A stretch of 64,000 bases of DNA. It comes from Anaerotruncus rubiinfantis. GTDB taxonomy: Bacteria; Bacillota; Clostridia; Oscillospirales; Ruminococcaceae. Within the stretch, counting starts at the first letter, position 1; each line of letters opens with the position of its first letter. The DNA is taken from the NCBI RefSeq assembly GCF_900078395.1, contig NZ_FKLA01000008.1:124001-188000 (forward strand), written 5' to 3'. The notes beneath the pieces are model-generated. The model made no database searches. It saw nothing but the letters and a program-made list of their open reading frames with translations, and was not told the DNA's origin. The position numbers were made by a program, and so were the translations under genes. Below are positions 15,158-23,888 of this stretch, piece by piece.

Positions 15158-15236
15158 CCGCCCACACGTCCAAATGTAGCGGCTACTCTTTGTAACTCTA
15201 CTGGGGCGTAACCGTCTGTCGGCAGTGCCCTTTTGT
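15146..15236 (-). ncRNA. Antisense RNA to the toxin-like mRNA
   Basis: Predicted from the perfect promoter at 15271-15243 and a terminator formed by GTAGCCGC/GCGGCTAC (15154-15186) with T-tract on the minus strand, giving about 90 nt. Near its 5' end it contains ACGCCCC (complement of 15203-15209), which can pair with GGGGCGT (15074-15080) covering the toxin ribosome site. The shared 3' end is fully complementary to the toxin mRNA. Confidence 0.7.
15154..15191. terminator. Bidirectional terminator between toxin-like mRNA and antisense RNA
   Basis: GTAGCCGC (15154-15161) pairs with GCGGCTAC (15179-15186). TCTTT follows on the plus strand and TTCTTTTTTAT on the minus strand. Confidence 0.75.
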
Positions 15237-15242
15237 ATCTTT

Positions 15243-15271
15243 ATTATACCGTGGCATATGAGAAGTGTCAA
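15243..15271 (-). promoter_or_regulatory. Consensus promoter of the antisense RNA
   Basis: On the minus strand: TTGACA (15271-15266), 17-base spacer, TATAAT (15248-15243), both perfect. It points at the toxin gene. Confidence 0.85.
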
Positions 15272-15310
15272 GCCGTCAGTCTGATATTCAGGCTGACGGC
15301 TTTTCTATTT
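15271..15310 (+). terminator. Strong terminator before the head-completion gene
   Basis: A 14-bp stem (15271-15284 with 15288-15301, one G-T pair) around a 3-base loop, followed by TTTTCTATTT. It closes the toxin-antisense cassette, so the genes to the right need read-through or antitermination. Confidence 0.85.
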
Positions 15311-15329
15311 GGATTGGGAGGAAATGTGG

Positions 15330-15935
15330 ATGACCTGGAAAGAAATCAAAATAGCGGCCCTGCAGCGGATGTTTGCCATTCCTGGCGACGATATCGTGAT
15401 GGACGATACCACCCAGCCGTATTTGCTTTCAATGCCCGCTGCGGCGAACGAAGCGCTGCAGCTTTTGTCCACGGCGGGAAAGTTCCTCATCAAATACCAT
15501 GAGCTTGAGCAGGACGGGACGCAGGCAGGCATCCAGCGCTACGACCTGCGGGCGCTCTGCGACGATTATTATTCGGTGAAGGACAACCAGATCTTTGTGG
15601 AGGACGAAAACGGCTACCGACAGGAAACCGGCTTTGTGTTTGAAGGGGACAGTATCCTTGTCCTGCCCGGCGAGCGGGCGGGAAAGTGGCGAATCTACTA
15701 TAACGCCTATCCGGCAGAGATCACGAAGGACACGGTGGACGACTACGAATTGCCGCTTGACCCCGAGGTGGCGGTGCTCATCCCGCTTTATATCGTGTCA
15801 CAGCTCTACAAGGACGATGACATCTCCCAGTCCGTGCAGTTTCGCAACGAGTTCGAGACGGCACGGGAGGAACTGCGTGGGGCGGTTACCCCGGTGGTGC
15901 AGACCGAATTTTTGAGCGCAAGGGGCTGGTGGTAG
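15330..15935 (+). CDS. Head completion / tail-accessory protein (gp4-like position)
   Basis: 201 residues. ATG 15330 is chosen because GGGAGG is 8 bases or so upstream; an in-frame ATG at 15309 precedes that site. The protein begins MTWKEIKIAALQRMFAIPGDD and contains an LPLDPEVAVLIPLYIVSQLYKDDD helix as in head-tail connector proteins. Between capsid and gp10-like genes, this is the place of P22 gp4 or an equivalent adaptor. Confidence 0.6.
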   Translation: MTWKEIKIAALQRMFAIPGDDIVMDDTTQPYLLSMPAAANEALQLLSTAGKFLIKYHELEQDGTQAGIQRYDLRALCDDYYSVKDNQIFVEDENGYRQETGFVFEGDSILVLPGERAGKWRIYYNAYPAEITKDTVDDYELPLDPEVAVLIPLYIVSQLYKDDDISQSVQFRNEFETAREELRGAVTPVVQTEFLSARGWW

Positions 15936-15936
15936 T

Positions 15937-18039
15937 ATGGCGCAGTTCAAAATCCCGAGCGGGCCGGATATCTCGATCCTCAATATTGAAAACCTCAAGG
16001 GGGTAGACCTCTACAACTCCCCGTCGAACGTGGAGAACTACCGCAGCCCGGACGCGCCCAACATGATCCGGGACGTGCCGGGCAAGGTGCGCAAGCGGAT
16101 GGGCTACCACCTGACGGAAACCTACGACGGGCGGATTAACGGGGTGCATAAGCTCGTGGACGACAGCGGCGAGCACATCATCATCCACGCCGGGACAAAG
16201 CTCTACCTGAACGGTGAGGCCATTTATACGGAAATGAACGATGTCCGTTCCAAGGCGTACCAGCTGAAAAAGAAGCTCTATATTCTGGATGGAAAGAAAT
16301 TTCTGGCCTACGGCGAGTTTGAGGAAGAAGGCGTGAAGGCCTATGCCGTGAAGCCGGTTTCCGAAAAGGCCTATGTCCCAAAGATCATCATATCCCGCGA
16401 CCCGGAGGGCGGGGGAACGGCGCTGGAACCAATCAACCTGCTCGGCTCCAAATGGACGGAGAGCTTCTATGGAAAGTCTAGCGTGACCAAGTACCAGCTC
16501 AGTTATGGGAATCTCGACGAAACGAAGGTAACGGCGAAGAAGATGACCTCCTCCGGGGTATGGAAGGATCTCGCGGAAACCACCGATTTCACCGTTGACC
16601 GGGAAAAAGGGATCGTCACCTTCACATCCGCGCCCGGCGCAACGCCTGTAACCGGCCAAGATAATGTGGAGATCACCGCCTCCCGGCTGTGGGGGGAATA
16701 TGAATATAAGACCGAGAACTTCACCGGAACGGGGAGCCAGAAGGATTTCGTCCTGACAACCGCAATTGGCGATGAGAAACTGACCGCGACCGTGGGAGAT
16801 AAAAAGTATACGGAGGGCGACGGCTTTACCGTGAAGCGCACCACCAAGACCGTGACCTTCACCGCCGCGCCCGCCTCTGGCGCCGCCGTGAAAATCACCT
16901 ACAAGGCGTTTTCCTATGCCTACGCGGATAAGATTAACCACTGCGATATCGCGGTGCTCTACGGCGTGAACGGCGCGTCCGACCGGCTGTTTGTGACAGG
17001 CAATCCCAAATATCCAAATTACGACTGGTATTCTGAGATGAACGACCCGACCTATTTCGGGGATCTCTGGTATTCGGTTATCGGGCAGGACAGCTCCCGG
17101 ATTCTCGGCTATTCCATTGTGAACGACCGGCTGGCGGCGCACAAGGACGAAGGGGACGACGGGCGAAACATTGTCCTGCGGTATGGGTCACTGCAAAACG
17201 AAAAGGCGGCTTTCCCAATTGTGGGGGCGCTGCAAGGCGCGGGGGCGCTCGGAAAGTACACCTTCGCATATATTTCCTCCGAACCGGTGTTTTTGACGCG
17301 GCTTGGGGTATATGCGATTACGCCCGCCGACATCACCGGCGAACGTTATGCGCAGAACCGGAGCTTTTATATCAACAAGGCATTGCAGGAGGAAGCGAAT
17401 CCGGAAGAGGCGTATGGATTTGCTTACAAGGATTTCTACCTGCTTTCCCTGAACGGGACGGTATATCTTCTGGACGGGTTACAAAAGACCTATGAGAAGA
17501 ACCAGCCATATTCGGTCTACCAGTACGAGTGCTATTACTGGACAGGGATCAATGCGCGTATCCTGTGGGAACAGGACGGGGCGCTTTGCTTCGGCACGGG
17601 CGACGGAAAGATCATGAAATTCTACACCGACCCGGAGGCGCAGGAAAGCTACAACGACAACGGACAGGCGATTATTTCCCATTGGGATCTTCCGGATATC
17701 GACGGGAAGTATTTCTATAAGAACAAGACCTTCCGGTATATCGCGGTGCGGCTGGCTTCTGCCATTGCGACCGGCGTAAGGATCAAGGTGCAGAAAAAGG
17801 GTATCTGGTATGATCTGTGGGATTCCGGGGGCAAAGCGCGGTATTTCGACTTTGGGTATATCGATTTTGGGAAACTGTCTTTCTCATCCGACCGCACGCC
17901 GCGCACCCTGGGTCGAAAAATCAAGATCAAAAAGGTGGATAAGGCGCGGTTTCGGCTGGAAAACAACGAACTGAACGAACCGTTCGGAATTTACAATATC
18001 GCGCTCGAATTCGTGGAAGATAAGAACTATAAGGGGTAG
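15937..18039 (+). CDS. Tail hub / DNA-stabilisation protein, P22 gp10-like
   Basis: 700 residues; β-rich throughout, beginning with a LKGVDLYNSPSNVENYRSPDAPNM segment and Y/G repeats that look like propeller blades (KLYLNGEAIYTEM; DRLAAHKDEGDD; GTVYLLDGLQKTYEKNQPYS). This start and length are usual for the short-tail nozzle or 'stabilisation' protein of podoviruses. It supports the short-tail assignment because no tape-measure gene exists. Confidence 0.7.
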   Translation: MAQFKIPSGPDISILNIENLKGVDLYNSPSNVENYRSPDAPNMIRDVPGKVRKRMGYHLTETYDGRINGVHKLVDDSGEHIIIHAGTKLYLNGEAIYTEMNDVRSKAYQLKKKLYILDGKKFLAYGEFEEEGVKAYAVKPVSEKAYVPKIIISRDPEGGGTALEPINLLGSKWTESFYGKSSVTKYQLSYGNLDETKVTAKKMTSSGVWKDLAETTDFTVDREKGIVTFTSAPGATPVTGQDNVEITASRLWGEYEYKTENFTGTGSQKDFVLTTAIGDEKLTATVGDKKYTEGDGFTVKRTTKTVTFTAAPASGAAVKITYKAFSYAYADKINHCDIAVLYGVNGASDRLFVTGNPKYPNYDWYSEMNDPTYFGDLWYSVIGQDSSRILGYSIVNDRLAAHKDEGDDGRNIVLRYGSLQNEKAAFPIVGALQGAGALGKYTFAYISSEPVFLTRLGVYAITPADITGERYAQNRSFYINKALQEEANPEEAYGFAYKDFYLLSLNGTVYLLDGLQKTYEKNQPYSVYQYECYYWTGINARILWEQDGALCFGTGDGKIMKFYTDPEAQESYNDNGQAIISHWDLPDIDGKYFYKNKTFRYIAVRLASAIATGVRIKVQKKGIWYDLWDSGGKARYFDFGYIDFGKLSFSSDRTPRTLGRKIKIKKVDKARFRLENNELNEPFGIYNIALEFVEDKNYKG

Positions 18040-18086
18040 GGCACGCTGCCCACCGCTTCGGCGGATTTGGGATAAGGAGTGGTGAA

Positions 18087-19574
18087 ATGGCGATTGCAGA
18101 TAGGAAGATCACAGATGAACAAATAACCACATACGGTGTAGTTTCGCAGCCGGATGTTCTTTCAGGAACCCCAGCGGCTAATAAGGCTGTATTTGACAAA
18201 CTGATAAGGGATTCTATCAAAGCAAACTATAACGGGCTGATTGACGCGCTCACGTCCACGACTGGCGCAAATGAAATCGGAGCACAGGTCACGGGCATAA
18301 CCGGCCAGACGGTGCAGCTCATTTTGTCGGCTTTAAAGGTGCTGGTTGACGACTGCTACACCAAAGCGGAAGCCGACGCGGAGATCGGGACAGAAACCAA
18401 TACGCTGGTGCAGGATATCACTATCAATATGGATACGGGAGTAATCACAGTCACCAAAAAGGACGGAACCAGTGTAAGCACTGACACGGGAATTGAAAAA
18501 ATAGCGCTGGACGTTTACCTGGACGGGACGGATTTTGTTCTCGTACTGGAAGATGGAACCCAGCAGCGGGTGAGCCTTTCATCCTTCATTGACACCTACA
18601 CTTTTTCCAATACCGATACCATTGCCTTTACCGTTACGGGGACGGGCAACAATAAGGGCGTGTCGGCCACTGTGCGAAACAACAGTATCACTTTGGCAAT
18701 GCTGGCAGTGGACGCGGTGACGGAGATCCAGACGAATGCAACGGCGGCACAGCAGAGTGCGGCAGCAGCACAGGCAAGCAAGGAAGCGGCAGCGGCTTCG
18801 GCCAATACAGCGCAGGCTGGGGCGAATACGGCAACCTCCAAAGCCTCCGAAGCGTCCACAAACGCGGTACTTTCCCAGAGCTACGCAAAGGGTGGCACAG
18901 GGACGCGGACGGGCGAGGACACCGACAATGCGAAGTTCTATAAGGAACAGGCCGCGCAGGTGTCCAGCACGGCGGTTGCGGCGGCGCAGACAGCGACCAG
19001 TGAGGCGAACCGGGCAAAGAGCGAGGCGGACCGGGCGGCGGAGATTGTGGGCGGGGATTACGCGACAAGGACAGAGCTGGAAACCGGCCTTGCGGGGAAA
19101 GTGGATGTTGTAACCGGCAAGGGCCTGTCCACGAACGACTACACCACCGCCGAAAAGGAAAAACTCGCGGGGATTGCAGAGAACGCGAACAACTATGTCC
19201 ATCCGGCCACGCACAGCGCACAGATGATTGACGAGACGGATACGAGGATGTTTGTCACGCCCGCTGAAAAAGCGGATTGGAATGGCAAGGCTGACCCATC
19301 CGACCTCATCACCGTAACCCTCCCCGTGGCCTCATGGGTCAAGGACAGCACCCGCGAGATGTGGACGCAGGCGGTAACGCATAGCTCCATTGTGGACGAT
19401 GTGCGCATTGGGATCAGCGTGGACGACGACACACAGCTTGCCCTTATGGACGCGGGCGTAACCTTACGGATTGACAATAACAATGGCACAGCTACGGCAA
19501 AAGCATTTGGAGCGATCCCAGAGAGTAACATCACGGTGCAGCTGACCTTAACGCCTGTGGAGGTGGTAGCGTGA
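18087..19574 (+). CDS. Tail fibre / appendage protein
   Basis: 495 residues. N-terminal part likely binds the tail; a middle alanine-rich coiled coil (about residues 215-330, AAQQSAAAAQASKEAAAAS) and repeated phrases such as YTKAEADAEIGT, TAEKEKLAGIAENANNY and VTPAEKADWNGKAD are hallmarks of phage fibre shafts. The C-terminus is β-rich. Ends overlapping the next fibre-like gene by 4 bases. Confidence 0.8.
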   Translation: MAIADRKITDEQITTYGVVSQPDVLSGTPAANKAVFDKLIRDSIKANYNGLIDALTSTTGANEIGAQVTGITGQTVQLILSALKVLVDDCYTKAEADAEIGTETNTLVQDITINMDTGVITVTKKDGTSVSTDTGIEKIALDVYLDGTDFVLVLEDGTQQRVSLSSFIDTYTFSNTDTIAFTVTGTGNNKGVSATVRNNSITLAMLAVDAVTEIQTNATAAQQSAAAAQASKEAAAASANTAQAGANTATSKASEASTNAVLSQSYAKGGTGTRTGEDTDNAKFYKEQAAQVSSTAVAAAQTATSEANRAKSEADRAAEIVGGDYATRTELETGLAGKVDVVTGKGLSTNDYTTAEKEKLAGIAENANNYVHPATHSAQMIDETDTRMFVTPAEKADWNGKADPSDLITVTLPVASWVKDSTREMWTQAVTHSSIVDDVRIGISVDDDTQLALMDAGVTLRIDNNNGTATAKAFGAIPESNITVQLTLTPVEVVA

Positions 19575-20617
19575 TCTACGGCGAAGAACTAGGCGCGGGC
19601 GGGATCAGTACAAAGACGATCCCACCGCAGGGGCTTAATTTGACCTTAAAGGGCGGTAACGGCAGGATCGACTGCACCTTTACCGGGATCACCTCACAGT
19701 GGCTGTATCTCGGGCAGTATTACCGGCTCATTGCAAAACCCGGCAGTGCGCCGACCTCCCCAATGGACGGCGTACAGATTAAGGACGTGCAGGTCGGGGC
19801 AATCGGGGATGCGGTTATCTCCGCGAGCATCGAGGGGCTTACCAATGGGGTGCAGTATTATGTGCGGCTCTATGTGAGAGGTGAGAATGGCTGGCAGACC
19901 AGCGTGGACGCGGTGGGGACGGCTACGCCGGTGGCGGGGATCGCGATTAGCACTTTGGCGGTGGGGTCAGAGGTCAAGCTAAATCTCGGTGGCGTGCCAT
20001 ATAATCATTTGGTTGTACATCAGGGGAATCCGGACGCGACGCTGTACGACGCGAGTTGTGACGGAGCATGGTGCATGATTAAAGATATCTACGAAAAAAG
20101 AGCATGGGGAGACCTTTCTGCCACCAATTATGCAAAAAGTGCGGTTCACGAATACCTTAATACCACCTATTTGGGGCTGTTTAATAGTGGAATTCAGAAC
20201 GCCATTAAGCAGGTTAAAATTCCATACGCAAGGAGCTTGTCCCAAACATCGGTTAATTCAGGTGAAAACGGGTTACTTACAAAGGTTTTTTTGCCAGCCT
20301 CATTTGAGCTAGGGCTAAATAGTAGCGAATGGAACATATCATTGGATGGAAAAAAGCTAAATTATTTTTTATCAGGATCTAGTGAAGTTGCAAGGCAGAA
20401 AAGGGTAGCCTACTTTAATGGGGTTAAAACTATGTGGTGGACAAGAAGTTCCAATTCCGATTATTCTCGCCCAGTTGCACCTGCTGAGAATGGCAGTCTT
20501 GCCAGCACAGACAGAACAAGTGTAATTGGAGTTCGTTCCATAATTATTTTTCCGTCAGATTTTCTCCTCGCCCCAGAACCCAACCCGGACGGCAGCTATA
20601 GCCCGCTCACAGCATAA
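19571..20617 (+). CDS. Receptor-binding-like protein with variable C-terminal domain (copy 1)
   Basis: 348 residues. A fibronectin-like N-terminal half (LNLTLKGGNGRIDCTFTG; TNGVQYYVRLYVRGENGW) is joined by a conserved hinge AGIAISTLAVGSEV to a C-terminal domain with YLNTTY, MWWTRSS and a GVRSIIIFPSD end, resembling the DUF6273 lectin-like fold of gut Clostridia. It is paralogous to the next gene. Bases about 20080-20560, coding the variable domain, are much AT-richer than the N-terminal half. Confidence 0.65.
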   Translation: MIYGEELGAGGISTKTIPPQGLNLTLKGGNGRIDCTFTGITSQWLYLGQYYRLIAKPGSAPTSPMDGVQIKDVQVGAIGDAVISASIEGLTNGVQYYVRLYVRGENGWQTSVDAVGTATPVAGIAISTLAVGSEVKLNLGGVPYNHLVVHQGNPDATLYDASCDGAWCMIKDIYEKRAWGDLSATNYAKSAVHEYLNTTYLGLFNSGIQNAIKQVKIPYARSLSQTSVNSGENGLLTKVFLPASFELGLNSSEWNISLDGKKLNYFLSGSSEVARQKRVAYFNGVKTMWWTRSSNSDYSRPVAPAENGSLASTDRTSVIGVRSIIIFPSDFLLAPEPNPDGSYSPLTA

Positions 20618-20629
20618 GGAGGTGATCCC

Positions 20630-21661
20630 ATGTCAGACATAAAAGGCAAGGCCCTATCCTTTGGCGGGATTAACACCCGCGACCTTGCGCCGCAGGTGGA
20701 GAACCTCACGCTCAAAGGCGGGGACGGCAAAATAGACGCAACCTTTAGCGCGGTGGATGCGGCATACGCCTCACTGGTCAAATACTACGTCGTGACCGCC
20801 AACACCCACATGCCCGGCGGCCCATCGGACGGCGTGTCGGTCATGGTAATGCCGGGAACGGGGACGCTCTCATGTGTTCTGTCGGGGCTGGAAAATGGTG
20901 TGATCCATCATGTGCGGGTATTTATCCGGTGTACCTACGGCTGGCAGACAAGCCCTATGGCCTATGGGGTGTGTACGCCTATGGCGGGGATCGCGATTAG
21001 CACCTTGGCGGTGGGGAGTGAAGTCAAGATCAACCTTGACGGAGTGGCTTACAATCATTTGATCGTACAGCAAGGGAACCCGGATGCGGCGCTTTATGAC
21101 GCGAGCTGTGACGGGATATGGTTGTTGATGAAGGATATTTATGAAATGCAGCAGTGGCATAGCGCCAATATCAACGACTATGCCGACAGTACAATTCACA
21201 GCTATCTGAACAGCACCTTTGTCGCCAAGCTTGATGCTAACATTCAAGTTGCCATAAAACAGGTGAAAATCCCTTATCGTGCCGGCGCTGGCACCAGCAA
21301 AAGCGTTACGAGCGGTGCTAATGGTCTGCCCGCAAAAGTGTTTTTGCTGAGTTCTACGGAAGTCAGCTTTAACCACAGCTATATGCCTACCCGTGAAGGC
21401 GCAGAGCTGTCCTACTTCGCAGGTTGTGCAGACAACAGTTCCGACAGCAAGCGTATTGCAACACTGAACGGTTCCACAATGCACTGGTGGCTCCGCTCCC
21501 CGGCCATCATCGACTCCACGTACGCCTCGTACGTCGGCTATGGCGACTGGCAAAACTCCAAGTGTTCCAACTCTGGCGGCGTCCGCCCTGCGTTTATCCT
21601 TCCTTCCGACCTACTTCTCGCCCCCGCTCCCAATCCCGATGGCTCTTACAGCCCACTTTAA
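20630..21661 (+). CDS. Receptor-binding-like protein with variable C-terminal domain (copy 2)
   Basis: 343 residues with the same layout as its neighbour: fibronectin-like half, hinge AGIAISTLAVGSEV, then a domain with MHWWLRSP and GGVRPAFILPSD, classical for DUF6273-type domains, and the ending LLLAPAPNPDGSYSPL. A 22-base block is identical in the two genes (19932-19953 and 20982-21003). Probably a second adhesin on the tail. Confidence 0.65.
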   Translation: MSDIKGKALSFGGINTRDLAPQVENLTLKGGDGKIDATFSAVDAAYASLVKYYVVTANTHMPGGPSDGVSVMVMPGTGTLSCVLSGLENGVIHHVRVFIRCTYGWQTSPMAYGVCTPMAGIAISTLAVGSEVKINLDGVAYNHLIVQQGNPDAALYDASCDGIWLLMKDIYEMQQWHSANINDYADSTIHSYLNSTFVAKLDANIQVAIKQVKIPYRAGAGTSKSVTSGANGLPAKVFLLSSTEVSFNHSYMPTREGAELSYFAGCADNSSDSKRIATLNGSTMHWWLRSPAIIDSTYASYVGYGDWQNSKCSNSGGVRPAFILPSDLLLAPAPNPDGSYSPL

Positions 21662-21670
21662 GGAGGCAAT

Positions 21671-22081
21671 ATGATCTACATAGACAACACGCAATACCCC
21701 GACGCAATCGCGTCCGTCACAATGGCGCGAATCAATGACCAAAGCGAGGAGATACTCATCCTTGCATTCCCGGCCACGGATCACGACGCAATCCGTGCCC
21801 TGCTCGACCCGGCGCAAGAAATCCGCGACGAAAAGGAAACCACCATAAGCCGGTACATCCCGCGCATCTGCTATGATATCGCGGACATGGACGGCAGGAC
21901 GTGGGCCAAAATCCGTTTGCGCAGCCGCAGCACCGGGGACAACCCAGCGTATTATCAGGCGCGGTCCGTGGATGCGGAACAGCGATACACCGACGCAGAC
22001 CTTGCTCGGCTGGAGGCCGAACAGCGGGCAACCGATATGGATTTACAGCTATTGGAGGTGCAGAGCAATGAGCAAATATGA
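21671..22081 (+). CDS. Hypothetical tail-region protein, 136 aa
   Basis: GGAGG before ATG. N-terminal β-rich part, C-terminal charged helix (SVDAEQRYTDADLARLEAEQRATDMDLQLLEV) that may be a coiled coil; likely a fibre-associated or trimerising part. No family recognised. Confidence 0.5.
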   Translation: MIYIDNTQYPDAIASVTMARINDQSEEILILAFPATDHDAIRALLDPAQEIRDEKETTISRYIPRICYDIADMDGRTWAKIRLRSRSTGDNPAYYQARSVDAEQRYTDADLARLEAEQRATDMDLQLLEVQSNEQI

Positions 22082-22319
22082 CGATATCGCACAGCGCTAC
22101 GCAGATGGCGGTGTGCGGGATGATCAACTGGACGGCACCGGGGCAGAGACAGGCAGCGTCTATCTGACCCGCAATTATGTCGCCCTGGGCGCAATCACGC
22201 AGGAACAGGCCAACGCGATCCGAGCGGGAGCGGTTGATCCGCAGGTAGCCGATCTGCAAGCGCAGCTCGAGACGCAGCAACAGATCAATGAGATTATCAC
22301 GGGAGGCGAGACGGTATGA
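22068..22319 (+). CDS. Small XkdX-like tail-region protein, 83 aa
   Basis: ATG 22068 after GGAGGTG. Starts MSKYDDIAQRYADGGVRDDQL and has YVALGAITQEQANAIRAGAV, the short motif seen in XkdX-like proteins where the segment 'G.IT.EQ...I' is common. Ends overlapping the next gene by 4 bases. Confidence 0.5.
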   Translation: MSKYDDIAQRYADGGVRDDQLDGTGAETGSVYLTRNYVALGAITQEQANAIRAGAVDPQVADLQAQLETQQQINEIITGGETV

Positions 22320-22801
22320 TTACCACAATCGAACAGGCGCGGGAGTACCGCGCAAAGATAGAGGCAACGACTGTGTACGCTCCGCCGGAGGTCGCCGTCA
22401 AGGAGCCGAGCCTTTATCCGGTCTGGTCGCCGGATGCGGTCAATTACTATGACGGGACGGACGGCAAGCATCCTCAGAGTAAAGTGCGCGGTCGCATACA
22501 CCCGGACAGGCTCTATAAGTGTACGGCCCCGCATACATCGCAAGAGAGCTGGGAGCCGGATGCGACTCCCGCCCTCTGGACGGTGATCGACGAGACGCAC
22601 GCGGGGACTGTGGATGACCCCATCCCGGCAGCACGCGGCATGGAGTATACCTATGGTCTGTACTACCTCGACGGCGAGGATGGCAACATCTATCTCTGCG
22701 AGCGCAGCGGGGCTACGCTGGGCGACAAGATTACCCTGCAATATCTGCCGCATGAGCTGGTGGGGCAGTATTTTACACTTTACACACCCGAGACTGTATA
22801 A
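22316..22801 (+). CDS. Tail-region protein with CBM5/12-like carbohydrate-binding module
   Basis: 161 residues. The section LYKCTAPHTSQESWEPDATPALW matches the chitin-binding-type module (carbohydrate-binding families 5 and 12: Y.C...H.S...W.P...P.LW). The C-terminus (YLDGEDGNIYLCERSG) is β-rich. It would help binding to the host surface glycan or peptidoglycan. Located just before holin and lysin. Confidence 0.7.
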   Translation: MITTIEQAREYRAKIEATTVYAPPEVAVKEPSLYPVWSPDAVNYYDGTDGKHPQSKVRGRIHPDRLYKCTAPHTSQESWEPDATPALWTVIDETHAGTVDDPIPAARGMEYTYGLYYLDGEDGNIYLCERSGATLGDKITLQYLPHELVGQYFTLYTPETV

Positions 22802-22812
22802 GGAGGATCAAG

Positions 22813-23106
22813 ATGGATTTTAAAGAGTTTTTCACATGGGAATATATCGCAACCTTTGCGGGGTGCATGGCCTGCACCGGCGTAATCACCCAGTTTATTA
22901 AGAACTGGCTGGACAGTCTCGTACATATCCCGACGCAGCTACTTGCCTACCTTGTGGCCCTTGTGGTGCTGCTGGCGGCGCAGGGCTTCACGGGGGCGCT
23001 CACGCCGTCGATGGCGGCGCTTGACCTGCTTAACGCTGTGCTGATCGCCACGGCGGCCAGCGGAGCCTACGATGGGATCAAGCGGATTGGTGGCGGCAAT
23101 GGCTGA
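22813..23106 (+). CDS. Holin
   Basis: 97 residues with hydrophobic helices at about residues 9-28 (YIATFAGCMACTGVITQF), 40-60 (LLAYLVALVVLLAAQGF) and 68-85, and polar ends. AGGAGG before ATG. It precedes and overlaps the lysozyme gene, so it is the likely pore former that times lysis. Confidence 0.8.
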   Translation: MDFKEFFTWEYIATFAGCMACTGVITQFIKNWLDSLVHIPTQLLAYLVALVVLLAAQGFTGALTPSMAALDLLNAVLIATAASGAYDGIKRIGGGNG

Positions 23107-23884
23107 CGTTGTGGCGCGCGGGATCGATATTTCCTCCCATCAGGGCGAGATCGACTTTGCGAAGGTCAGGGCGGCGGGATACTCCTACGTCATCATCAAG
23201 GCGGGACAGGGCTTGCGGGAATTCCAGACCTTCCGGGGGAAGTACCTGCCCGCCGTACTCGCCGCCGGTCTCGACTGGGGCGCGTACTGGTGGAGCGACG
23301 CGGTGACTGTGGACGAAGCCAGACGGGAGGCGGAGGTCTTTGTGGCGGCACTCGGGAAGCTGAGGCCGACCTATCCGGTCTATATGGATCAGGAATATGC
23401 TTCGCCCTGTGGTCAGTGGGGGCTGAATCAGGGAAAACAGACCCGCACCGATATGGCGGCGGCGTTCCTGCAAACGCTCGAACAGGCCGGATACTATGCG
23501 GGACTCTATGCCTCAAAGGACTGGTTGGAACATTGGGTAAATGCGGACAAGCTCAAAAACTACGATAAGTGGGTGGCGCAGTACGCGGCAAAATGCACCT
23601 ATGGCGGGGCTTATGGGATGTGGCAGCACCACGGAGATGTGCCGGGGTTCGTGGGCCGCTGCCCGGGGATCAGCGTACCGGTTGACCTCAACGACTGCTA
23701 CCGGGATTACCCGGCGATTATCAAGGCAAACGGCCTCAACGGATGGGGCGCGCAGGAGCCGTCTGGCGAGATGGTGCCGCGCGGTGAATACGAATCCATG
23801 AAAGCCGAGCGGGACGCTTTGCAAACGAAATATGACGGGCTGGTAGCCGATATACAGGCGGTGATCAGCAAATACAGGGGGTAA
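23099..23884 (+). CDS. Endolysin, GH25 lysozyme
   Basis: 261 residues. GH25 motifs: RGIDISSHQGEIDF at the N-terminus (catalytic-site Asp), SYVIIKAGQG, the YPVYMDQEY segment with catalytic Asp and Glu near residues 96-98, and a VAQYAAKC...MWQ region, all typical of muramidases cutting the NAM-NAG bond. After a linker (about residue 220) a charged coiled coil ends the protein. No recognisable cell-wall-binding repeats. Start ATG 23099 overlaps the holin end. Confidence 0.92.
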   Translation: MADVVARGIDISSHQGEIDFAKVRAAGYSYVIIKAGQGLREFQTFRGKYLPAVLAAGLDWGAYWWSDAVTVDEARREAEVFVAALGKLRPTYPVYMDQEYASPCGQWGLNQGKQTRTDMAAAFLQTLEQAGYYAGLYASKDWLEHWVNADKLKNYDKWVAQYAAKCTYGGAYGMWQHHGDVPGFVGRCPGISVPVDLNDCYRDYPAIIKANGLNGWGAQEPSGEMVPRGEYESMKAERDALQTKYDGLVADIQAVISKYRG

Positions 23885-23888
23885 TAGG

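Noticed and set aside
15053..15271. A 72-residue minus-strand frame in the toxin-antisense region
   Set aside because: It would start upstream of the antisense promoter's start point and cross both terminators; no ribosome site.
19571..21661. A diversity-generating retroelement acting on the two lectin-like genes
   Set aside because: No reverse transcriptase, Avd-like gene or adenine-biased template repeat is in the window, and the differences between copies are not confined to adenines.
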